64,000 nucleotides of DNA from assembly GCA_019925095.2 (NCBI GenBank), contig CM034388.1:27844934-27908933 (forward strand), given 5' to 3'. Under the pieces are notes generated by a model. That model searched no databases, was not told where the DNA came from, and worked only from the letters and a program-made list of their open reading frames with translations. Shown here piece after piece: positions 10,877 through 21,169 of this stretch (within the stretch, counting starts at the first letter, position 1; every line of letters begins with the position of its first letter). The position numbers were made by a program, and so were the translations under genes. This DNA is from Dendrolimus kikuchii. Taxonomy: Eukaryota > Arthropoda > Insecta > Lepidoptera > Lasiocampidae.

Positions 10877-11590
10877 TTTTTAACGGACTTTAAAAAAAGG
10901 AGGAAGTTCTCAATTCGTCGGGATCTTTTTTGTTTTTTTTTATGTATGTTCACCGATTACTCCGAGATTTAGGATCCGATTTACGTGATTCTGTTTTTGT
11001 TCGACGCGGAATACCTGCCATTTGGTACCCTAAAAATTTGACATAGTTTGGCCCAGTAGTTTTCATTTTATGAACATTTTTTTATGAAAAAAATTCCGTT
11101 CCGTTCTAAATGTACACCGATTACTCTGAGAGTTATGATCCGATTTACGTGATTCTTGTTTAGTTTGATGCGGAATAGTTGCCATTTGGTCCCCTAAAAA
11201 TTTAACATAGTTTGGCCCAGTAGTTTTCATTTTACGAACATTTTTTTGTTCCCGTTTCTTGGGACCTATATTTTTTAAGGAGCGCGGCACCTTTCGTAGG
11301 TCTACCCATACATAGCCTAGACACTAAAAAGTAACAAATACAATAAAAAAAACTTCGTTTAAAAAAACCGACTTCAAAAACTAAAAAGTATAAAATAACT
11401 TATTTCTAAAGCTATTATTATTAATATATATTATCTAAAACATCTTGAAATCGGTGCAAAGTAAAACATAAAAATTTCTATATTTTTTTGAAAATTACTA
11501 AGCACCGACTTTAAGATGTTTTAGATAATATATATTAATAATAATAGTTTTAAAAATCAGTTATTTTATACTTTTTAGTTTTTCTATGGC
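10877..11590 (-). mobile_element. Foldback DNA element, copy 2, duplicated module
   Basis: Same family as 2110-2730. The unique module (CACCGATTAC ... TTTGGCCCAGTAGTTTTC) occurs twice in tandem at about 10950-11090 and 11111-11245, then comes the AT-rich foldback. The TIR at the left end reads ACGGACTTTAAAAAAAGGA, a mutated form of AACCGACTTC. The open frame at 11063-11290 is a translation of the module and no transposase motif is present. Confidence 0.7.
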
Positions 11591-11660
11591 ATTTTACCAG
11601 CCAATATTTTTTGTCATTGATGATATAGTAAATGTTTAGCTCGAATTTATGTAATATAAT

Positions 11661-11958
11661 ATAATATCACCCCATTAATGTCCCACTGCTGGGCTCGGGC
11701 CTCCCATTATAGGTGGAACAGACAGTATACCCGCCACGCTTGTCCAAGGCGGCTTGGCAGGTTTGACACGTCGGTTATCTCGACGTGCAGCTTGCATCAC
11801 GATGTTTTCCTTCAACGTTGTTAGCAAATGGTAATTGTAACAATATGCATATTAGATCAGAAAACTGACTAAGAGGTGCATGCGTTCCGGCCAGGGTCGA
11901 ACCCGCGCCCTCTGAGTCTGGGACGTGTGCGCTAGCCAATACGTTACCACGACTTGTA
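11661..11958 (-). mobile_element. SINE B, near complete
   Basis: Minus-strand head GTGGTAACGTATTGGCTAGC (A-box region) and B box GGTTCGACCC, the standard body, then the end near the run of ATTATA at 11655. Only point changes separate it from the 25210 copy. Confidence 0.8.
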
Positions 11959-11985
11959 ACTTTATGTAAATTAAATAATAATTTA

Positions 11986-12194
11986 ATTACATAAATTCTG
12001 CTAGTACACGATTCAAATTGATCGTGTACTAACAGAAGGTGATGTCAGGAGCCTTAAGAACAGACGAGCGTGCATGACAAGTGTTATGAATGTCAAAGAA
12101 GCAAGTGAGGTGTGTAAGAATAAGCCTAAATGGCGCTCTGTTGTTCGTGCCTACCCCGCAAAGGAACTGGTGTGAAATTATGTATGTATGTATG
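11986..12194 (+). mobile_element. TATG-tailed LINE with inverted 5' junction
   Basis: The 3' part (GATCGTGTACTAACAGAAGG to YPA-K-ELV and the TATG tail) is in normal orientation. Just before it, TTCTGCTAGTACACGAT is the reverse complement of the same region, giving a short 5' inversion. TSD TAAATAATAATTTA lies at 11972-11985 and 12195-12208. Confidence 0.8.
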
Positions 12195-12208
12195 TAAATA
12201 ATAATTTA

Positions 12209-12876
12209 TGGTATAGAAAATTACCACTATAATAATATAAATAAATAATATTATAAAATTGTTGATAATTCTTAATTACAATTTTATGTCGCAATTTATT
12301 AGTGGCTGTATAAAAAGTGCCGACATGGCTCGCATAGTTTTAAAATTTTTTGACAGAATGGAAAATCGTTTCGCAAGGACGAAGATTACTGTTTTCATTC
12401 CTACGATCAGGTAACTTTAAGCGTACTTTCTGAGTATGAGAAACGAATTTATAATTGTCATACCTGTCCTTGTATACCACAGCGATATTTCTGGAAAAGC
12501 ACTGGTTCTATACGTACGAAATTTAGCAAGGTGTAGTCTATATGATAGTGTTCTAGAATTATTCATTAAAATGATTATACGAACATAATAGGTAGACCGA
12601 GTCCTAAGCTAAATATTTTAGCTATATTAAATTCATATATATTGTAGACAGATAAATTTACTGTTGATTTTAGTATCTATATATAGGCTGTGGCGTAATT
12701 AATGGATAATCCTTTACACTGATTATTTTGTTTTATTTCATAATTTCACAAATTTCTTTTCAATTTATTATTTTTAATAAAGTTCGTAATTGAAATAAAT
12801 GGGCCTTGATTCAAATAATCAACAATATTTTTGAATTTAAATGAAAAAGTTCCATGTTTTATACCATTTTAGAATC
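12209..12876. other. Unannotated stretch
   Basis: AT-rich and without a supported gene. The sequence AATGGATAATCC near 12700 and its approximate complement near 13415 (GGATTATCCATTTATTACGCC) bracket the LINE insertion at 12888. They may be the inverted ends of an older element, which is not classified. Confidence 0.4.
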
Positions 12877-12887
12877 ACTATGAAATT

Positions 12888-13050
12888 CGCAGAAGGTGAT
12901 GTCAGAAGCCTTATGAGCAGACGAGCGTGCATGACAAGAGTTATGAATGTCAAAGAAGCAAGTGAGGTGTGTAAGAATAAGCCTGAATGGCGCTCTGTTG
13001 TTCGTACCTACCGCAAGGGAACTGGCGTGAAGTTATGTATGTACGTATGT
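12888..13050 (+). mobile_element. TATG-tailed LINE, 163-bp 5'-truncated copy
   Basis: Only the last part (GDVRSL ... RTYRKGTGVK frame) and tail remain. A one-base loss in the CCCCGCAAGG segment shifts the terminal frame. Perfect 11-bp TSD ACTATGAAATT at 12877-12887 and 13051-13061. Confidence 0.85.
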
Positions 13051-13477
13051 ACTATGAAATTAACCAACTATTTTTTAGTTGGTTAGTTAGGTCTCAGTAT
13101 AACTTTTTTTATATCACAATAGCCCAAAGTCAAGAAAAAAATATTAAATATTCAATAAAATTGATTTAAGTTATATTTTATTTTTAAATTAAACAGTAGC
13201 ATAAACATGGTGAAGCACATTTAGTAGTACAGCTATTCAAGAAGAACGCCCAAAAAACAGACTGAAAAGTCTTCAATTTGTACAAGTGGCACCAATAAGA
13301 GTGAGCGAAGGTGTATAATTTGGAAAATGACATAACTAAAAAACTACGATACTTTTACTAAGCATAAATTTTGATTTTCTGTTCAGTCACGATGTCCCCC
13401 ACCCGCAGGTAACGGATTATCCATTTATTACGCCACAGCCTGTATAAAAAACCTTTATATTATAGTGTACTTATTCA

Positions 13478-13537
13478 CTGTTGTTCGTGCCTACCCCGCA
13501 AGGGAACTGGCGTGATGTTATGTATGTATGTATGTAT
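13478..13537 (+). mobile_element. TATG-tailed LINE, 60-bp copy
   Basis: The shortest copy: CTGTTGTTCGTGCCTACCCC to the TATG tail, flanked by perfect 11-bp TSD GTACTTATTCA at 13467-13477 and 13538-13548. The TSD shows that this tiny piece is a complete integration event rather than a deletion remnant. Confidence 0.85.
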
Positions 13538-13832
13538 GTACTTATTCAAGTTTGGTAGCTTTCGGTTGTGGTAAAATTAGTATTGCCAGTAAACCATATG
13601 TATTTGTAACATTTCAATTAGTGGGAGCGAACCGCATGGCGTAATTGGTTTCCGACACGTGACCTAATGACAAATCACTTTGACCACTGAAACCTTTCAT
13701 TCGATTTAATTACGACCGAATATTAAATTAAAAATTTGGAATTTGAAGTAGAGTTTAACTTTTGAGGAGAATTAGATTCATAGTGATTTAACGTTAGGCG
13801 TAATTTAAATATTGAAAATAATAAAATTCTTA

Positions 13833-14038
13833 GGGCCGCTTGCATAACGATCGCTTTTAAATTAAATTGGTTAATCATAATAAACTGCCTAAATACGTTT
13901 TACACAAAACGTATTGACAGTTCTTTATACATGTTTAGCGGCAATTTTTGCGTTGTGCAAGACGCTAATTGTATTTAAGAGTGTTAAACGCGTTTTGTGT
14001 TTCTTAAATAAATTTAAGCAACCTTATGCAAGCGGCCC
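13833..14038. mobile_element. Harbinger-like MITE, 206 bp
   Basis: Terminal inverted repeats GGGCCGCTTGCATAA at both ends, flanked by TTA at 13830-13832 and 14039-14041. TIRs starting GGGCC and a 3-bp TTA duplication fit the PIF/Harbinger superfamily. An inner palindrome (AATACGTTTTACACAAAACG and complement) lies near 13893. No coding capacity. 13549-13829 before it holds nothing recognised. Confidence 0.75.
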
Positions 14039-14212
14039 TTAGATATACATTGTTTTTTATTGGAAGATAATTTTTATACTTTAAACACACTTTTGTACTG
14101 AATTAAACTGTTTAATGGTGTTTAAATTTCATAGTCACCTTAAGGAACATCTAGACTTAGATATAAATGTCATTTTTATTTTATTTCCTTTTACTTTGTT
14201 GCATAATAATCC

Positions 14213-14395
14213 AAGGCCACTGATCAGGTTACACACATAGGCTATCTCGATGTGCAGGTTTCATCACGATGTTTTTCTTAACCGTTAGCACGTGATAATT
14301 GTAAAAATATGCACATTAGGTTAGAAGCTTTTCAGCCAGGATCCGAACCTGCACTCTTTGAGTTTGGGACGCGTGCTCTAACCATTTAGCTACCA
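14213..14395 (-). mobile_element. SINE B, 3'-truncated
   Basis: The minus strand retains the tRNA-like head (GTGGTAGCTAAATGG; a mutated B box in GCAGGTTCGGATCCTGG) and the body to CCTGATCAGTGG. The 3' quarter is missing. Confidence 0.7.
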
Positions 14396-14419
14396 CAAAG
14401 TACTATAATAATAAAATAA

Positions 14420-14500
14420 TAATAGCAGCCCATAAATGTCCAAGGGCTCGGCTCGGGCCTCCCATTATGTGGGAACGGACAGTATACCCACCACTCTTGT
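14420..14500 (-). mobile_element. SINE B 3' fragment
   Basis: Minus strand GTATACTGTCCGTTCCCAC through GCTGCTATTATTATT. It lies just beyond the preceding copy and breaks off where the LINE H piece starts. Confidence 0.65.
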
Positions 14501-14502
14501 TA

Positions 14503-14652
14503 CAGATAATTTAAGAATTTCCTTTGAGTCAGGTTGCTTGGAAGAGATCGCTTTTAGCGATAAAGCCGCCTTTTGTTTTGTCATGTAACTATTGTCTTGT
14601 TGTGCATGTTTATAATTTTTGTTTTGGTGAACAATAAAGTGTTATAACTGTG
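14503..14652 (+). mobile_element. LINE H 3' UTR fragment
   Basis: Contains the family's signature TTGCTTGGAAGAGATCGCTT, then GCGATAAAGCCGCC and TTTTGGTGAACAATAAAGTG, a polyadenylation signal near the end. The first conserved block includes an inverted pair (ATCGCTTTTAGCGAT) present in all copies. Confidence 0.7.
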
Positions 14653-14847
14653 TCTACAAAAATAGGTAATGTTTTAAATTACTAAGCACACAATTAAATA
14701 AAAAAATCTTTTTAAAAATTATATTGTAGGATAATTAAGGTAGATAAAAGAAAACATGCCAGCAAAGCGAATAGGTGGTGCCAGTTCATCAGATTTGAGA
14801 TCTAATATGTATAAAATCATCATCACGTGCTGACGGTGGGGGAAAAC

Positions 14848-14990
14848 ATCTTGAAACTTGCTGAGATAACCTATGTATCACACCCGCCAATCCGCCTTGG
14901 ATAAGTGCGTCGGATTTTCTGTTTTTTTTCCCCTAAAAACGAGAGGCCTGAGCCCAGCAGTGGGGTAATAAGGCCTGTTTTTATTATTAT
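14848..14990 (+). mobile_element. SINE B 3' half, diverged
   Basis: CCGCCAATCCGCCTTGGATA through AGCCCAGCAGTGGGGTAATA and a TTATTATT end. The 5' half is missing. Confidence 0.65.
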
Positions 14991-15101
14991 GTTTTTGGGC
15001 AAAAAAATATGTGCTTAAAGCGATATCTTCCAAGCCACCTAATTTTATATACAAACATATTTATATTAAGTCATTTTAGTAATGATCATAATGATCTACA
15101 T

Positions 15102-15681
15102 CATAGGTCCCCAAAGTGGTCCGTATGGACCCTTCAGCATCCATATCGAACTTCAAGGGGTCCATGTCAGCGAAAAAAAAACTGGGGTCCACGAACTGCA
15201 AATAAAGGTCTACAATAGAGAATAAATACCATTTAAGCAAGTTGATTAACTCAAAACTAGTAATGAAAAGGGTAGAAATTGCACCACGAGAGATATAAAA
15301 TTAATATATTAAATTTGCACCATTACATTTTAGAAAGAAATTTTTTATGTGACAAAGGCAAATTTGTTGGTGTTGCCAACACAAGTCGTTATTAAATGTT
15401 TCTATAAATAAAATAACAAAATATGCCAATGCGTATTTGTATTTACAAGCTATAAAATTTATAAAGAACCAACTAGAAACTGTACTGAAACCAATGCAAA
15501 AAGAATTGTCAAAATCGGTTCAGAAATTTAAAAATTATTGCTGAACATATATAAAAAATATTTACACAATAAATTGAAAACTTTCTGATTTTCTTGTTGT
15601 CTGTTAAAAAGATAGAGGTTCTACCGAATGCAGTAGAAATTAGTAAGGGATCTACGAAACAAAATAGTTTGGGGACTATTG
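15102..15681. mobile_element. hAT-like non-autonomous element
   Basis: Inverted ends CATAGGTCCCCAAAG and, on the other strand, CAATAGTCCCCAAAC are flanked by 8-bp direct repeats that agree at 7 of 8 positions (ATCTACAT 15094-15101, GTCTACAT 15682-15689). 8-bp TSDs and CA-start ends fit hAT. The GGTCCA-rich subterminal part is typical of such elements. No transposase reading frame. Confidence 0.65.
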
Positions 15682-15689
15682 GTCTACAT

Positions 15690-16103
15690 TATACAGAAAT
15701 AAACAATAATTATAAAAAAATCACCTTTATATAGGTAAGTACTAATGTTAATATGGATTATGTATTTTTTCTATTGACCCGTAAAGCATAGTAATTAGGC
15801 AATAAAAGAAATGGTACATGTTACGAAAGTAAACAACAGAGTAATTATTTACGCAATAAAAGGTTTAGCGACGTACTAAAACATAAAAGCAGCTTACAGT
15901 CGACAACGTAATACTACACGAAGTATTCAGGTCCCTATTGGCTGTGACACACGTAATTCCTTTTTTACACGGTGGAACAAGCGCGGTCCACCGTTGTAGG
16001 CAAGATGGGCATGCCCACAAGCCTATTAGACTTGTGACGTCACGTTTTCACAGTCTATTGAGATCGATAGGCTGATATATATAATATATATCTAATGTCT
16101 TAA
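15690..16103. other. Unannotated stretch with a hairpin
   Basis: No gene is supported. ACGGTGGA...TCCACCGT around 15979-16005 can form an 8-bp stem, with no context to assign a role. Confidence 0.4.
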
Positions 16104-16497
16104 TCTATATATATATAAATCAATTGTTGTTCGTTAGTCTCGCTAAAACTCGAGAACGGCTGGAATGATTTGGCTAATTTTGGTTTTGAATTATTTGTGG
16201 AAGTCCAGGGAAGGTTTGAAAGGTAGGTAAATATGAAATGCTTGGAATATAGTAAAAACAACAATTTCGCTTTCCTTTAAAAACTATTCCTACCTGTCAA
16301 GCATTTGATGGTCGTCCCGTCGTTTATAAATCAATTACATTTAAAAGTCGTTCAGAAATCAAATTAAATTTAAAAGTGAAGCTTTTTTTTCATTTTTTTG
16401 GTTTTGAATGTCAAACGTTTGATGTTCGTCCCGTCGTTCAGAAATCAACGCTTTTTTATTTGTTCTGAGGCGGTACGAAGTTTGCCGAGTCAGCTAG
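16104..16497 (+). mobile_element. Lep1-type non-autonomous Helitron, copy 1
   Basis: Starts TCTATATATATATA after A and ends GGTACGAAGTTTGCCGAG then TCAGCTAG followed by T. The hairpin and CTAG end are Helitron features and the wording matches the abundant lepidopteran Lep1-like group as I remember it. No protein encoded. Related copy at 46191-46561. Confidence 0.7.
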
Positions 16498-17033
16498 TAA
16501 TAAAAAAAAAACATTGATTCGTATGTGATTCGGAACGTAGCGAAGTAGGTACTTGGTCCTCATAGACGACATTCTGATGCATTATGTCATGTTTTTGACA
16601 ACATCTTTTGTAACCATCTCCTTTGTAGAATGCACTGTATTGATCATAAGCGAATTCATATTCCGACTCGCGCTTGGCTGATTTTGATGAAGGCTGGATC
16701 ATTGACAGAAGAAGAATATTATGATTATTGTCCAGCAAAAAATCTAAATGGCAAGACATTTTGGCAAAACATATGGCATCCGTTTTATTTTTGTAAAAAA
16801 TCTGAGTTAAAAGTTTCAATCGATTTCTTATCATAAATTTAATAAAATCGAAAACGAACGGTTTCTGGGGCAACGCATCGGCGTTCCCATTCGACGTGGC
16901 AAAGCGGCCAGTATTTCGGGAACGTTCCTCGCCAACAGCGATTTGAAATCCATTTTTGGTTGTAAATTTGTTATTTTGTATGTTGAGATTTATTTATATT
17001 TTTACTTCTAGTATAGTTTGATTATATTTAAGA
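16498..17033. other. Stretch with unrecognised open frames
   Basis: A minus-strand frame of 127 codons (16873-16490) and a shorter plus-strand frame (16630-16836) overlap. Neither has a domain I recognise, and the minus frame runs into the Helitron's 3' end, so it is not an intact gene. It could be a decayed exon or chance. Confidence 0.3.
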
Positions 17034-17265
17034 CTAGTTTTTACTCGCGACTTCGTCTGCGTGGTATTTAATTCGCTTTCCGGTACGGCTTCGGCAGCGG
17101 CGTGCTCTTGGGCCTTTCAATTTTTTTCTCAAATATAAAGTACCTTAAGTTTCTCCTTATAACATCAGCTATCGGCTAGTGAAAGTCCCGTCAAAATCAG
17201 TCCAGCCGTTTCAGAGATCAGCCGGAACAGACAGAAAAAAAAAGTTTTTTTTATAAAACTACCGT
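17034..17265 (-). mobile_element. Helitron-like element
   Basis: On the minus strand it ends CCACGCAGACGAAGTCGCGAG ahead of the terminal CTAG at 17034-17037. The interior includes the frequent AAAATCAGTCCAGCCGTTT. The inner end near 17262 is not sharp. Confidence 0.55.
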
Positions 17266-17930
17266 ACATACTTTCATGTGCATTAAGTAAAAAGCTGTTA
17301 TTTTCTCATTACAAAAAGACACTTCAATTTTATTTGTTTGTATGTATGTATAGATTTAGTGAATGTTTAATTATAAATAGTTTTTAAACTTACTTAATAA
17401 AAAAGTAAATAAAAAAGGACTTAGTTAGGATTTTTAATTTACGACTGATTTCTTTTTAATAAACTTTATTTTAGATTTTATAAGCAGCTAAATATGGTAG
17501 ATAATCCGTTGGTTACGTTGTATACATTTAAAAAAACAAAGGCACCTGGGTTACGTGTACTGAAGTGGTAATCTAGAACAATATGATAATCCGACACATT
17601 ACAAAGTATTTTAACATCACAAAGTATTAGAAAGCCGAAGTACTTTTTAATTTGGACGGTTTACCATCATTATGTTAAGCGTAGGTTTCTGTATGACCAT
17701 TATTCTAGAACACACCAAGGGTAATTTAAAACAAGACTTGCCAAAATAATTTCCTTGGCCGGGCAATAGTCCAGAGAGATTTATGTCTCTTAAATCATAC
17801 TGCGCTTTAGCCATGCGACATTTCAGTACAATCAATTCTATACTTGAGTTTTGACTCATTTGTTTGATGTTCTGTAGTTGACCCGTTATAATAAGCCACA
17901 ATTAGCATCTATCAAACTTATTACATGACC
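17266..17930. other. Unannotated stretch with one possible exon remnant
   Basis: A minus-strand frame at 17901-17647 (84 codons, start MWLIITGQLQNIKQ) has balanced amino-acid use and no window-internal relatives. I do not recognise the family and see no splice context that would prove an exon. Confidence 0.25.
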
Positions 17931-17943
17931 AATCGGTAACCAT

Positions 17944-18530
17944 CATCATCATCCGACCGTTAAATCCGGGTATGTTCAGAGCGTTCACTCCGAAGCCCAG
18001 GGCCAGCTTTCCTAGATTTTCTACTCCACTTCGCGCGGTCTTCAGCATCCCCCGTTTTGAGACCATTGGTACGCATGTCATCCTTCACAACGTCAAGCTA
18101 ACATTTCTTGGGCCTTTCTCTTCGACCGGGACCTGGCGGAAGCGTAATGGCTAGACATTTGTTCCCCACGTAATTAGCCGGACTCTGTAAAACGTGGCCG
18201 TACCAGCGTAAGCGATACTCTTGAAGTTTGTCTGCTATGTCCCGGACATGAAGACTGCGGCGGATGTGGGAGTTCCTGACACGGTCTTTTCGCGTCACTG
18301 ACACATCCATCGCAATATATTCATCTCCGTGACACGCAGTTCTTGCTTGTGTCGCTCAAATACAGGTCACGCTTCACTGCCATACAAAAGGACAGGTCTA
18401 ATGATGGATTTGTAGAAATGCCCTTTTAATTTAACCGGCATTTCGGGTCACAAATGACACCTGTCACCTCACGCCACTTGGCCCAAGCTGCTGTGATACG
18501 GGCCTTGATGTCGTGGTCGATATTCCCGGT
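17944..18530 (-). mobile_element. Decayed LINE (RT C-terminal), GAT-type tail
   Basis: Minus-strand fragments in order: [41 protein letters not shown], then GRRERPKK and AEDRAKW, all typical of the end of a non-LTR RT polyprotein, broken by frameshifts and stops. The tail is GATGATGATG at the left end. Near-perfect 13-bp TSD (AATCGGTAAYCAT) at 17931-17943 and 18531-18543. It is a different family from the TATG LINE. Confidence 0.8.
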
Positions 18531-18582
18531 AATCGGTAATCATACGACTAAAAATGGGATTAAGATATGGAGTCTTAGATAA

Positions 18583-18803
18583 TTCATGGCCGGATCCTAT
18601 ATTTTACTTTTCATTCACTTGCCATACCATCGGTTGAATTTTGATATTACTTGTATGGAGCTTATGTCAAATTTTAACCGATAGTAAGGCAAATTAACGA
18701 CGAGGAAGGTATAGGAACCGGCCGATAGTAAGGCTAATTCAAACTGTGAGTAAAAACATTATAACTCACTAGTGAGTTATAGAAGGTATAGGAACCGGCC
18801 ATT
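18583..18803. mobile_element. Palindromic MITE with duplicated right end
   Basis: The left end ATGGCCGGATCCTATATTTT is inverted relative to GAAGGTATAGGAACCGGCC, which occurs twice, near 18705 and 18785. The inner part also pairs (CCATACCATCGGTT with AACCGATAGTAAGG). It can fold into a long hairpin. No coding capacity. Superfamily not assigned. Confidence 0.6.
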
Positions 18804-18879
18804 AATCGTATCAAATTAACACGATTGGTTGTTTTAAATAAAGAAAAGAAACACAGTATAAACATACTTTATGCTATTA

Positions 18880-19325
18880 TGATAATTCTTTTACAGTGCA
18901 GGCTGTCAAACTTTCGAATATGCTGCCTTTTACTGTCAGAGAGGCCAAATCCCTACCAACATTTAGAAATTTGCTCAGAAAACACCTACTTATGTCTGAT
19001 TAACACAATATAACCATGCTAATACATTTAGTATAATAACTTATGTATTATTGTATATATGTGACTATGTATATATGTATGTATTTGTATATTTATTTCT
19101 TAAATTAGTTTGAGTATTTATGTATCTATTGTCTTTTTTTTGCCTGCACCACCTATATCGCTTGATTCAAATTTCTTTCATTTAGGTTGCTTGGAAGAGA
19201 TCGCTTTGAGCGATAAGTCCGCCCTTATTGTATTTATTGCCTAGAAAATATTGTAAATATGGTCTGCTTTTGTAATTGTATATTTTGGTGTGCAATAAAG
19301 TGTCAGTAAATCTCTCTCTCTGTCC
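18880..19325 (+). mobile_element. LINE H 3' part, RT C-terminus plus UTR
   Basis: A broken frame at 18885-19005 reads FTVQAVKL...LPFTVREAKSL then FRNLLRKHLL, matching the family's WNxLP ending with the W lost. The signature TTGCTTGGAAGAGATCGCTT follows at 19187, then TTTGGTGTGCAATAAAGTG and a TCTC microsatellite tail at 19308. Confidence 0.7.
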
Positions 19326-19631
19326 CTCTCTCTAAAGAAAATTCTGGCACGTATCTTTGCAAATCTATATCATTAAACTATAATTGCTTTACTAACTTCA
19401 TAGCCTCTTTATCTTTAAAACGTAAAAAATATAACTCAATTACGATTTATGTTTAAACTTTTTCATTACACATTAATCTAAAAGGTTACTTAAGAAAAAA
19501 GTGTTGATGAACATAACGTTGTTAGTTGTTACGTTTGTAAAATAATAAGCTATTTATGTTGTATTAATTTGATATAAAACGTCTGAAATAACAAATTTCT
19601 TATATAAAGATAAAGCTAATACATTTTTAAT
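19326..19631. other. Unannotated stretch
   Basis: AT-rich with no supported gene or recognised repeat. Confidence 0.5.
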
Positions 19632-19770
19632 GAAAAAAGAGTGTGTGTGTTTACACACGGCATAAGTGAAACTTCAGAAAAGTAGCCTACGAGAGAATGA
19701 GATAAATATAAAGTATTAGAAGTATTAAAATCATTATAAGATTTATTATTTTTATACCATTTTTACCAAC
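19632..19770 (+). repeat. Dispersed repeat F, copy 1
   Basis: GAAACTTCAGAAAAGTAGCC and the sequence on both sides recur at 45336-45465 in the same orientation. The class is unknown; the short TG repeat and ACACACGGCA at the left edge are shared. Confidence 0.55.
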
Positions 19771-19852
19771 CTCACAAATTGATATTTATTTAAATGAAAA
19801 ATATTACATTTCATATTTTAGCTATATTTTTTTTATTATTATTAACAATTCT

Positions 19853-20150
19853 ACGGACTCGAGTTTCGTACCCTTTTTTACAACTTAATTTCTATGAAAG
19901 ATTTTAGAGTCCATACACGCTTATTATTTATTTTTGTTACTGTGTGTGACATTAATTTAGTGATTTTTATGTTGTGGTGTACCTTAAGAATAACTTATTA
20001 TATTAATTTATTCTAATTTTAATACTAAACTTATACTAATGTAGAGTGTATCTGTTACATGCTGGTGTTGTGAGGAAGTGCATGTGCAGTGTTGGCCTTA
20101 TATATATATTGTCATATCTAGTGCCATGTGTGTTGTTTTTTTCTTTTATG
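19853..20150 (+). repeat. Dispersed repeat J, copy 1
   Basis: About 300 bases recur at 55965-56250 at high similarity, including GTGTACCTTAAGAATAACTT and TGCTGGTGTTGTGAGGAAGT. AT-rich, no open frame, no TIR seen. It could be a LINE 3' UTR or a MITE. Confidence 0.6.
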
Positions 20151-21084
20151 TGCCTGGGTTATTAATTTTTAGGCTCTTTGTGTGTCTTGGTTTGTTTGTG
20201 AAGTGTGCGTGTAATGCAATGCGATGATAGTGGTTTCGAGTATGTGTATAAGTGTTATTGTTAGTTATGTGTTTGTGACTTTGTGTGTTGTTATAATTTA
20301 TTGTTTAGTTGTTGTTTAATTTTAGCTATATTATAAAACATATTAATCAGATTTCATGTTTTCACTTTGAACACATGAAACGAGAGGCTTATGGTAACTA
20401 AAATAGGAAACAAATATTCTAGTTTCAATTAGATCTATGAACTTAAAAATATTCCCAACTCTATATTTATGAGCATAGTGTTTAAATTATTAAATATCTC
20501 TTTTTATTGTCGCTTTTTTCTTTTCATCGACTTTCAAATCACAAGGATTCTAAAAAAGTTTTGAATTCAAAACCGGGTTATAGATAAATAACAGTGCTCG
20601 GAGAAGTGTAGAACGTACCTTATTGCGATGCTGTTACAAAATGCCGTCAGTATTTATATGAAAATTCAAATGGGACTTCTTAAAACGGGTCATCTATAGG
20701 ATATATAGAACTTAATCCTGCAACGTGAGAGAAATTTCAGTATTCGGCTGAGAGAGTCGGGATATTAAATTGTATTATATAATCTTTTCGGATTGATATC
20801 ATAAGAAGCTTGTCCGCAACAATAACTTCGCATTTGCGCTTAAGGTATAAGTTCCATACAACAGTTATAATGGCATTTGCGATAAATTACACAATGGAGT
20901 TTACGACTAATGTAGCGTGTAGAATATTTTGTAACGCATGGCTGAACAGTTGTTTTTTCCGATTACTCTGCATAATGTTGTTTGTTTCTTTTTTGATGAG
21001 AAGGTACAAGCTTATGTTCTTTGACTATTTAGATAATTCGGAATATAAAATGTATTGTAATATATTACCTTGTTTATTTCCCTA
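20151..21084. other. AT-rich stretch without supported genes
   Basis: A TGTG-rich part continues to about 20340. The plus-strand open frame at 20810-21154 (114 codons) has no motif and ends in the hAT fragment; it is not called as a gene. Confidence 0.5.
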
Positions 21085-21165
21085 TTACATCGCTTCTCAA
21101 CCTGCGGGTCGCGACCCCTGTGGGGGGTCCCAGAGTAGAGTAGACCTAGAGTAGTCCTTACCATG
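21085..21165. mobile_element. hAT-like terminal fragment
   Basis: TTCTCAACCTGCGGGTCGCG resembles the CAGNGNTTCTCAACCTG ends of Charlie-type hAT elements, followed by their GGTCC-rich subterminal part. No partner end is found nearby. Confidence 0.45.
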
Positions 21166-21169
21166 TAAT

